Source of the DNA: Myxococcales bacterium
GTDB taxonomy: Bacteria > Myxococcota > Myxococcia > Myxococcales > Myxococcaceae
DNA: 5,667 nt
Assembly: GCA_009885595.1 (NCBI GenBank)
Contig: VFKJ01000841.1
Location: 1 to 5,667 of the forward strand
Direction: 5' to 3'
A program made the position numbers and the translations under genes. Positions 1 to 5,667 of the stretch are shown here, in pieces (position 1 is the first letter of the stretch; every line of letters begins with the position of its first letter). The notes under the pieces were generated by a model. It did no database searches, was not told the origin of the DNA, and saw nothing but the letters and a program-made list of their open reading frames with translations.

Positions 1-20
1 CCCCGCTGCGCAGGGAGAGG
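1..20. repeat. Partial inverted repeat of the CCTCTCCC/GGGAGAGG type, cut by the window edge
   Basis: The right arm GGGAGAGG is at 13-20, and CCCC at 1-4 looks like the inner end of a matching left arm that would lie just outside the window, with GCTGCGCA between them as the loop. It sits 2 bp beyond the stop codon of the minus-strand transporter gene, so on that strand it would form a hairpin directly after translation ends. The arms match those of the complete hairpin at 1754-1778, which suggests the same dispersed intergenic repeat family. Only half is visible, so the assignment depends on sequence I cannot see. Confidence 0.35.
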
Positions 21-22
21 TT

Positions 23-715
23 TCAGGCGGAGAGGAGCGACTGCAGCGCGGCCCAGCCCCACCACGCGCCCACGCCGGTCGAGAACGTGCCGGTAAACAG
101 CAGCAGCCCCGCGGCCAGCCTGGGCGCGCGCGCGAGCTTCATCAGCGGCACCCCGGCGAGCCCGGTCAGCAACGACATGCCCGCCACGCTGCCGATGCCG
201 AACAGCGCGATGTAGCTCAGCCGCGCCGACGCGGTCGGCAGCTCCGCGAGCACCAGGGCGGTGAGCGCCCCGCTGCCGGCCAGCCCGTGCATCAGGCCGA
301 TCAGCAGGGGCCGGGTCGCGAGCGTCCACCGGCTCAGGTGAAGGTGCTCTGAGGGCGCCGCGTGCGTGTGCGTGAGGTGGCCGTGCTCGTGCGTGTGCGC
401 GAAGCCCGCGCGGCCCTCTCTTACCGCCCGCACCACCGCGCGCACGCCCAGCGTCATGATCATCGCCGCGACCGCGAGCTCGAACACCAGCCCCAGCCGG
501 GTGGGCATCTGCGCGCCCAGCAGCGCCAACGAGCCGCCCACGAGCAACAAGGAGATGGTGTGGCCCAGCCCCCAGAAGACGCCCAGGCGCAGGCCGGCCC
601 GCAGTCCGCCGTGCTCGGCGCTCGCCAGGGTGGAGACCGCGGCGAGGTGATCGGGCTCCAGCGCGTGGCGCATGCCCAGCGTCAGTCCAACCAGGCTTGG
701 CAAGAGCGCCGACAC
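23..715 (-). CDS. NicO/UreH-type nickel/cobalt transporter
   Basis: A 230-residue polytopic inner-membrane protein that probably moves Ni2+ or Co2+. Near the N-terminus it has the family HX4DH signature (H17-A-L-E-P-D22-H23, in the context GMRHALEPDHLAAV), then GLGHT at about 49-53 and a second LIGLMHGLAGSG motif at 138-149. About six hydrophobic segments are visible, roughly at 3-14, 42-67, 74-93, 134-157, 165-188 and 199-220. Between the third and fourth is a loop with eight histidines between H107 and H126, a typical metal-binding loop. The start is GTG at 715; the frame stays open upstream without another ATG, GTG or TTG, and no strong ribosome binding site is seen. Length fits UreH-like and short NicO members. 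No urease or hydrogenase gene is in view, so the metal and its client enzyme are unknown. The gene is divergent from the HemF-like gene, 29 bp away. Confidence 0.87.
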   Translation of the reverse strand: MSALLPSLVGLTLGMRHALEPDHLAAVSTLASAEHGGLRAGLRLGVFWGLGHTISLLLVGGSLALLGAQMPTRLGLVFELAVAAMIMTLGVRAVVRAVREGRAGFAHTHEHGHLTHTHAAPSEHLHLSRWTLATRPLLIGLMHGLAGSGALTALVLAELPTASARLSYIALFGIGSVAGMSLLTGLAGVPLMKLARAPRLAAGLLLFTGTFSTGVGAWWGWAALQSLLSA

Positions 716-744
716 GACTTTTGGCTTAGCCGAGGTGACCGGCG

Positions 745-1743
<999 letters not shown>

Positions 1744-1753
1744 GCGACTCTTC

Positions 1754-1778
1754 CCCTCTCCCCCGCCGGGGGAGAGGG
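1754..1778. repeat. Perfect 11-bp inverted repeat (CCCTCTCCCCC / GGGGGAGAGGG)
   Basis: Positions 1754-1764 (CCCTCTCCCCC) are perfectly complementary to 1768-1778 (GGGGGAGAGGG), with a GCC loop at 1765-1767. It lies 11 bp after the HemF-like stop and 10 bp before the next ATG, filling most of the spacer. There is no T-run, so it is a poor intrinsic terminator. A similar arm occurs at window positions 13-20, which favours a dispersed intergenic repeat. Short CCCTCTCC/GGAGAGGG hairpins are, from general knowledge, common between genes in GC-rich proteobacterial-type genomes. The right arm overlaps the purine-rich ribosome binding region of the downstream gene. Confidence 0.8.
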
Positions 1779-1788
1779 AGAGCGTGCT

Positions 1789-2739
1789 ATGCGGATCAGC
1801 ATGTCGCGCGTCGTCATCGCCGGAGCCGGCGCCCTCGGAAAATCTCTCGCCACCCAGCTCTCCGCGACGCACGAAGTTCGCGCGGTGCGCGCCTCGGGTG
1901 CGCTGCCCGCGCCCTCCGAGCGGCTGAGCTGGTTCCAGGCCGACCTCCTCACCCTGCACGGCGCCGAGGTCGCCTTCACCGGCGCGCACACCGTGGTGCT
2001 GCTCGCCCAGGCCCGCCGCGCACCAGCCCGGCTGCAGCGCGCCTCGCTCATCGATCTCGACCTGCTCCTCGCCGACTCGGTCGCGCGCGCCGCCAGGCTC
2101 GTCGGGGTCAAGCACCTCGTCGTGTTCGCCTGCGGTGAGGCCGACGCGCGCCTTCCGCTGCTGGAGAAGAGCGGCGTGCCTCTCTCGGTGCTCCGCGGCG
2201 GAGGACCTGATCCCGTCGCGCAGCTCGCGGCGATGGTCGAGGCCGGCCCTGACGGCGGCTCGTCCCAGACCGCGGCGTGGACCGGCGCCAGCCCCGAGGC
2301 GCGCGTGCCCCTGCTGGCGACCTGCTCCGTGCAACGCGCCACCCGCCCGCCCGGCTGGTCTGCGCTCGACCTCGCGCGCGCGTACTTCGAGTGGCTCCCC
2401 GGCGAAGTGCCGCTGGTGAAGACCTCCGAGCGCCAGGGCGTGTTCGCGGTCTCCATGGCCGGCGCGCGCGGGCTGGTGCTGCGGCTGGTGCCAGGGCGCT
2501 CGAGCCCCGACTGCGCCTCTCTCGCGGTGGCCGACGGACTGCTGGCGGGCCGCTCGGACGGCGACTCGCGCTTCGAGTTTCGGGTGTTGCTCGACGGCGT
2601 CACCGCGATGACGGCGCTGGTCGACTTCCGCCCCGCGCTGCCCGCGCTCGTCTACCGCTTCAGCCAGGCGATCATCCACGAGCGGGTGATGCGCCGCTTC
2701 GCCGCCTGGCTGGCCGAGCAGAAGGGCCCGCCTCCGTGA
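1789..2739 (+). CDS. Atypical SDR/NmrA-like Rossmann-fold protein with DUF2867-like C-terminus
   Basis: A 316-residue, probably cytosolic protein. The N-terminus RVVIAGAGALGKSLA (7-21) is a beta-strand plus GxGxxG nucleotide-binding loop (G12, G14, G17), followed by a predicted second strand HEVRAVRASG and a strand HTVVLLAQ at 67-74. VKHLVVFACG at 107-116 matches the fourth-to-fifth strand of atypical SDR proteins, but no Tyr-xxx-Lys catalytic pair is visible. It is therefore more likely an NAD(P)-binding or regulatory type than a classical dehydrogenase. The C-terminal 70 residues (RFEFRVLLDGVTAMTALVDF, then RPALPALVYRF and HERVMRRFAAWL) resemble the DUF2867-like tail of some myxobacterial 'NAD-dependent epimerase' entries; that is from memory. 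ATG 1789 is preceded by GGGAGAG (1776-1782) at 6-nt spacing; ATG 1801 is a second in-frame choice. Substrate is unknown. Confidence 0.65.
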   Translation: MRISMSRVVIAGAGALGKSLATQLSATHEVRAVRASGALPAPSERLSWFQADLLTLHGAEVAFTGAHTVVLLAQARRAPARLQRASLIDLDLLLADSVARAARLVGVKHLVVFACGEADARLPLLEKSGVPLSVLRGGGPDPVAQLAAMVEAGPDGGSSQTAAWTGASPEARVPLLATCSVQRATRPPGWSALDLARAYFEWLPGEVPLVKTSERQGVFAVSMAGARGLVLRLVPGRSSPDCASLAVADGLLAGRSDGDSRFEFRVLLDGVTAMTALVDFRPALPALVYRFSQAIIHERVMRRFAAWLAEQKGPPP

Positions 2740-2755
2740 AGCTGGGCACGCTCCG

Positions 2756-2769
2756 CGTGGGCGCCCACG
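2756..2769. other. 14-bp perfect palindrome in the SDR-HIT spacer
   Basis: CGTGGGCGCCCACG is its own reverse complement and lies in the 59-bp gap between the SDR-like gene and the HIT gene. It could be an operator half-site pair or simply a GC-rich chance palindrome; no -35/-10 pair is evident beside it. The same gap also holds a 17-codon open frame that begins with GTG at 2736 (overlapping the TGA stop of the SDR-like gene) and ends with TAG at 2789; I do not annotate that frame as a gene. Confidence 0.3.
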
Positions 2770-2798
2770 TGGCCCTCGAAATGCACTAGAGGCCCCCT

Positions 2799-3143
2799 AT
2801 GTCCGACTGTCTCTTCTGCAGAATCGTCGCCGGCCAGATCCCCGCCAAGAAGGTGCATGACGACGCGCTGTGCATCGGCTTCCTGGACATCAACCCGCAG
2901 GCCCCGCACCACGCGCTCTTCATTCCGAAGCGGCACCTCGCCACCGTGAATGACGCCACCCCCGAAGATCGTGAGCTGCTCGGGCACCTCGTGATCGCCG
3001 CCGGAAAGTACGCGCGCGAGCAGGGCTTCTCCGACACCGGTTACCGGTTGGTGATGAACACCAACTCAGCCGCCGGGCAGACCGTCTTCCACGTGCACCT
3101 GCACCTGCTGGGCGGCCGGCAGCTGACCTGGCCGCCGGGGTAA
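2799..3143 (+). CDS. HIT-family (HINT-type) purine nucleoside phosphoramidase
   Basis: A 114-residue cytosolic protein covering one complete HIT domain. The signature HVHLHLLGG at 98-106 is the histidine triad (H98, H100, H102), with H100 the expected nucleophile that is transiently nucleotidylated. The N-terminus CLFCRIVAGQIPAKKVHDD is the standard family opening, with C4 and C7 a possible zinc pair as in other bacterial HIT proteins. HHALFIPKRH at 37-46 is the conserved strand. The tail NTNSAAGQTVFHVHLHLLGG plus RQLTWPPG matches the Hint branch, including the terminal WPPG of animal HINT1, with Thr95 where HINT1 has Ser107. Hint enzymes hydrolyse AMP-lysine-type phosphoramidates and can act on aminoacyl-adenylates; the physiological substrate in bacteria is uncertain. 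ATG 2799 has AGAGG at 2788-2792, 6 nt upstream. Length is typical of the family. Confidence 0.95.
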   Translation: MSDCLFCRIVAGQIPAKKVHDDALCIGFLDINPQAPHHALFIPKRHLATVNDATPEDRELLGHLVIAAGKYAREQGFSDTGYRLVMNTNSAAGQTVFHVHLHLLGGRQLTWPPG

Positions 3144-3288
3144 TTTCAGTCGGACGCTTCCTCGCGGTGACGTCGTTACAGCGCGGCGGTTGCTCGGGCG
3201 CGCACATGTCCGTTCGGGTGCCGAGGCCGCCTGAAACGTCGCTGGTTCGCGCGTTGAGGGCGCGGGGTCGCGGGCCGTACGGTGTCAC
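3144..3288. other. 145-bp intergenic spacer before the transpeptidase gene
   Basis: I see no gene, RNA or clear terminator here. A possible sigma-70-like pair is TTGAGG at 3254-3259 and TACGGT at 3278-3283 (18-bp spacer), but a transcript from it would start almost at the ATG at 3289 and the match is weak. No strong Shine-Dalgarno sequence precedes 3289. Just before the spacer, within the 3' end of the HIT gene, GGCGGCC (3111-3117) can pair with GGCCGCC (3130-3136) across a 12-nt loop, but no T-run follows. Confidence 0.4.
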
Positions 3289-4605
3289 ATGCGCTGCCTC
3301 ACGCTGCTGCTGTGCCTCGCGTCGTCGGCTTGCGGCGTCACGTCCGCCCCGGCTGCGGTGGCGGCGCTGCCCGAGCCCCTCGAAGAAGCGGCGATGGAAG
3401 AGGCTGCCCCGCCAGTGTTCCCGGCCTCGGTGGCGTCCCTCAAGGTGCGGCAGTCGACGACGGTGCGATCGCTGCCGGACGATCGCTCGGCTCCGCTGGG
3501 CGTGCTGGCTCAGGACATGCGGGTGAAGTGGCGCGGCGCGGAGTCGGGGCCCGGGTGCGAGCGGTGGATCGAGATCGAGCCCAGAGGCTTCGTGTGCGAA
3601 CGCATGCTCGAGCCGTCGCGGCAGGCGCCCTTCGCCATCGAGCTCCCGCGGCTGGACACCGGTGCCATTCTCCCCGGCATCTACGGCGTCCCGCTGGGGC
3701 GGCATCGCCAGTTCCGCTCGCTCTCGGTGCTGCTCAAGTTTCGCGAGGCGGTGAAGGTTCGCGGGCGCAGCTACTTGAAGACGGGGCTGGGGAAGCTTGT
3801 CGATTCGCGAAAGGTGCGCGTCAAGCAGCCCTCGACGTTCTCGGGCATTTTCCTGAAGAGCCCCGAGGCGCCGCTGTTGCCGTTTGCCTGGGCCCGGTCG
3901 CGCTCGTCTCCCAGGGGCCCCATCGCCGTGTGGAGCGATCCCGAGGACGGCGAGCTGCTCGGCGTGCTCGAGCCCCGCGCGACCGTTCCCATCCTCGGCC
4001 AGAGCGAAGACGGCTTGTGGGCGCGGGTGGCCGAGGATGCCTGGATTTCGTTCGACGATCTGCACGTGGCCCGGATGGTGAACACGCCCGCGGGCGTGGG
4101 GCCGGGCGAGCGCTGGCTCGACGTCGACCTCGCCGAGCAGGTGCTGGTCGCCTACGAAGGCCAGCGGCCCGTCTTCACCACGCTGGTCTCGACCGGAACG
4201 GCGAACCCCACGCCCGAGGGCTCGTATCGCATCTGGATCAAGTTCTCCGAGGCGGACATGCAGGGGGACGCCGGCGACCATCGCTACTCGGTCTCGTCGG
4301 TGCCGTGGACGATGTACTTCTACAAGGACTTCGCCCTGCACGCCGCCTACTGGCACGACAACTTCGGCGATCCGCGCAGCAACGGGTGCGTCAACCTCTC
4401 TCCGCAGGACGCGCGCAGGCTGTACCAGTGGTCGTCACCCGAAGTGCCGACCGGCTGGTCGATGTCCTACGCCACGCCCGACGCGCCCGGCTCCCTGGTG
4501 CAGATTCGCAGGACCGTGTCCGCCTTCACCGACGCGCGCTCGCCCCCGCCCCGGGCACCTTCGAGGCCGCGCCGCACCGCTGAGGCGATCGCGAAGAGCC
4601 GCTGA
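3289..4605 (+). CDS. Exported L,D-transpeptidase (YkuD domain) with SH3-like regions, probable lipoprotein
   Basis: A 438-residue envelope protein. The N-terminus MRCLTLLLCLASSAC is a short signal sequence ending at C15 in a weak lipobox (Ser, not Leu/Val/Ile, at -3), so lipidation is probable rather than certain. A Pro/Ala/Glu-rich linker follows (18-46). Residues about 48-108 (LKVRQSTTVRSLPDD, WIEIEPRGFVCERML) and 211-262 (PIAVWSDPEDG, GLWARVAEDAWISFDDL) look like two SH3-like wall-binding modules. The YkuD catalytic domain spans about 276-408: WLDVDLAEQVLVAYEGQRPV, STGTANPTPEGSYRI, then H351 (LHAAYWHDNFG) and SNGCVNLSPQDAR with the nucleophile C367. Enzymes of this family form 3-3 peptidoglycan cross-links or attach proteins to peptidoglycan. 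The usual SHGC reads S364-N365-G-C367. A basic Pro/Arg-rich tail ends the protein. ATG 3289 gives the signal sequence; no strong ribosome binding site is seen. Confidence 0.88.
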   Translation: MRCLTLLLCLASSACGVTSAPAAVAALPEPLEEAAMEEAAPPVFPASVASLKVRQSTTVRSLPDDRSAPLGVLAQDMRVKWRGAESGPGCERWIEIEPRGFVCERMLEPSRQAPFAIELPRLDTGAILPGIYGVPLGRHRQFRSLSVLLKFREAVKVRGRSYLKTGLGKLVDSRKVRVKQPSTFSGIFLKSPEAPLLPFAWARSRSSPRGPIAVWSDPEDGELLGVLEPRATVPILGQSEDGLWARVAEDAWISFDDLHVARMVNTPAGVGPGERWLDVDLAEQVLVAYEGQRPVFTTLVSTGTANPTPEGSYRIWIKFSEADMQGDAGDHRYSVSSVPWTMYFYKDFALHAAYWHDNFGDPRSNGCVNLSPQDARRLYQWSSPEVPTGWSMSYATPDAPGSLVQIRRTVSAFTDARSPPPRAPSRPRRTAEAIAKSR

Positions 4606-4653
4606 AGGGTTTTCAGTCGAACCCGGGCACAGAGCCTGCGACGCTCCGCCGCC

Positions 4654-5487
4654 ATGGGCCACCTCGAGCTGATCCCGAAGAAAGACGTCTCCAGCTTCCG
4701 CAAGATGGCAATCGGCACCTGGCAGACCGCCTACGATCCCACCGTCTACGGGACGATGCGCATTCGCATGGACAAGTCGCTCGCGTACATCGAGCGCTTC
4801 CGCGAAGTGCACGGCGTGCGGCTCACCGTCACGCACCTGGTGGCCAAGGCCGTCGCCGAAGGCCTCAAGCGGTGCCCCGACGCCAACGCGATTCTCCGGT
4901 TCAACAAGATCTACCTGCGCAAGCAGATCACCCTCTCGGTGCTGGTGGTGCAGGCCGACCAGGGCGACGGCAAGGTCGACCTCACCGCGGCGCGCATCGA
5001 GGACGCCGATCAGAAGACGCTCAAGACGCTCGCGGCCGAGATGCAGGACACCATCGACAAGGTGCGCAACCGCAAGGACCTGGCCCTCGAGAAGGGCAAG
5101 GGGACCATCGGCCTCATCCCCTTCATGTGGATGAACATGTTCCTCAAGCTGCTCGGCTTCCTCATGTACACGCTGAACATCGATCTCTCGTTCCTCGGCA
5201 TGCCGAAGGACGCGTTCGGCGGCGTCACCATCACCAACGTCGGCAGCCTCGGCCTCGACATCGCGTACGTGCCGCTGGTGCCGTACACCAACACGCCCAT
5301 CTTCATCGCGCCCGGCGCCGTGCTCGACATGCCGGTGGTGGAAGATGGAAAGGTGATCGCCGGCAAGGTGATGAGCCTCAACGCGAGCTTCGATCACCGC
5401 TTCATCGACGGCTTCCACGCGGGCGTCCTCGCGAAGACCGTCAAAGAGATGATGGAGAACCCGTTCGAGAAGTTCGACCCGGTCTGA
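4654..5487 (+). CDS. Stand-alone 2-oxoacid dehydrogenase E2-type acyltransferase domain protein
   Basis: A 277-residue protein that is essentially only the E2 catalytic domain (chloramphenicol-acetyltransferase fold). The C-terminal catalytic motif SFDHRFIDGFHAG at 245-257 contains the general base H248 and D252-G253 (family HxxxDG). VTITNVGSLG at 191-200 matches the family FTISNxGxxG, and LTVTHLVAKAVAEGLKRCPD at 57-76 is the conserved helix before the substrate channel. There is no lipoyl domain and no E1/E3-binding domain, so it cannot be the core of a normal pyruvate dehydrogenase complex by itself. Between the two halves lies a hydrophobic insert, about 152-182 (IGLIPFMWMN, MFLKLLGFLMYTL), that could touch a membrane or a hydrophobic acyl substrate. 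The acyl donor and acceptor are unknown. No good ribosome binding site precedes ATG 4654; the gap to the transpeptidase stop is 48 bp. The next gene starts 13 bp after the stop. Confidence 0.83.
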   Translation: MGHLELIPKKDVSSFRKMAIGTWQTAYDPTVYGTMRIRMDKSLAYIERFREVHGVRLTVTHLVAKAVAEGLKRCPDANAILRFNKIYLRKQITLSVLVVQADQGDGKVDLTAARIEDADQKTLKTLAAEMQDTIDKVRNRKDLALEKGKGTIGLIPFMWMNMFLKLLGFLMYTLNIDLSFLGMPKDAFGGVTITNVGSLGLDIAYVPLVPYTNTPIFIAPGAVLDMPVVEDGKVIAGKVMSLNASFDHRFIDGFHAGVLAKTVKEMMENPFEKFDPV

Positions 5488-5500
5488 CTGGAGCACGCAC

Positions 5501-5667
5501 ATGAGACCCAACCTCGATCCGCAGGCGCCGATGCAACCGCAGGGCAGCTGGTTTTCCCGCAACTGGAAGTGGCTGGTGCCGGTGGGGTGCCTGGTGCCGC
5601 TGTTGTGCTGCGGGGGGATCGGAGGGGTGGCGTACTTCGCGGCCTCCACGATGATCAAGGGAAGCCC
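5501..5667 (+). CDS. Coa1-family (cytochrome c oxidase assembly factor-like) membrane protein, 5' part only
   Basis: The frame is open from ATG 5501 to the window edge, giving 55 complete codons. A Pro/Gln-rich cytosolic start (MRPNLDPQAPMQPQG) is followed by SWFSRNWKWLVPVGC and one strongly hydrophobic Cys/Gly-rich membrane segment, about residues 24-48 (LVPLLCCGGIGGVAYFAAS), and then TMIKGS. From memory, this W-S-R-N-W-K-W then membrane-anchor layout is typical of myxobacterial proteins labelled Coa1-family; the diagnostic C-terminal domain is outside the window. The GGAG at 5490-5493, 7 nt before the ATG, supports the start. The 13-bp gap to the acyltransferase stop suggests cotranscription. 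Confidence 0.62.
   Translation, partial: MRPNLDPQAPMQPQGSWFSRNWKWLVPVGCLVPLLCCGGIGGVAYFAASTMIKGS

Noticed and set aside
3254..3283. Possible promoter TTGAGG-N18-TACGGT before the transpeptidase gene
   Set aside because: Weak match, and the predicted transcript start would fall on the start codon; not enough to annotate a promoter.
2920..4356. A 478-codon open frame on the minus strand across the HIT and transpeptidase genes
   Set aside because: It is antisense to two well-supported genes, is rich in Arg, His, Gly and Ala with no recognisable domain, and is the expected by-product of strong third-position GC bias.
3282..4583. A 433-codon plus-strand frame overlapping the transpeptidase
   Set aside because: The overlapping frame at 3289-4605 carries a signal sequence and the YkuD catalytic motif; this one is Arg/Ala-rich noise.
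3144..4619. The 9-mer TTTCAGTCG directly after two stop codons (3144-3152 and 4611-4619)
   Set aside because: A repeated 9-mer is expected many times by chance in a window this size, and no longer similarity surrounds the two copies.
4608..4625. Weak hairpin GGGTT / AACCC after the transpeptidase stop as a terminator
   Set aside because: Only a 5-bp stem with an 8-nt loop and no following T-run.
4435..5658. A 407-codon minus-strand frame opposite the acyltransferase
   Set aside because: His/Glu/Val/Arg-rich composition typical of antisense translation; the plus strand carries the clear E2 motifs.

Overview
The window is very GC-rich (by eye near 70%) and densely coded: six complete genes and the start of a seventh, mostly with short spacers. 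The composition, the mix of families (a stand-alone 2-oxoacid-dehydrogenase-type acyltransferase, an SH3-like/L,D-transpeptidase lipoprotein, a Coa1-like membrane protein beginning with a WFSRNWKWLVPVGC-type segment) and the many long antisense shadow frames all suggest a myxobacterium (Myxococcota, probably Cystobacterineae). This is an inference from gene content; no marker gene is present.

Layout: a NicO/UreH-type nickel/cobalt transporter lies on the minus strand (23-715). Everything else is on the plus strand. Only 29 bp separate the transporter start from a divergently read, highly diverged HemF-like protein (745-1743). A short spacer with a perfect 11-bp hairpin of the CCCTCTCC/GGAGAGGG type leads into an atypical Rossmann-fold (SDR/NmrA-like) protein (1789-2739). 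A HINT-type HIT-family nucleotide hydrolase follows (2799-3143). After a 145-bp spacer comes a predicted exported L,D-transpeptidase with two SH3-like regions (3289-4605), then a stand-alone E2-type acyltransferase catalytic domain (4654-5487), and 13 bp later the beginning of a Coa1-family membrane protein (5501 to the window edge).

The genes do not form one obvious pathway. The HemF-like, SDR-like and HIT genes run in one direction with gaps of 45 and 59 bp and could be cotranscribed. The transpeptidase, acyltransferase and Coa1-like genes (gaps of 48 and 13 bp) could form a second unit. HemF and Coa1 both touch on heme or cytochrome biology, but they are separated by unrelated genes and the HemF-like protein has lost much of its expected active site, so no shared system is claimed.

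No rRNA, tRNA, CRISPR, transposase or phage gene was seen. The most interesting observation is the HemF homologue, which keeps the family scaffold but lacks two of the expected metal-ligand histidines and most of the substrate-binding residues. Second are the SNGC (rather than SHGC) active-site motif of the transpeptidase and the hairpin whose right arm overlaps the ribosome binding site of the SDR-like gene.
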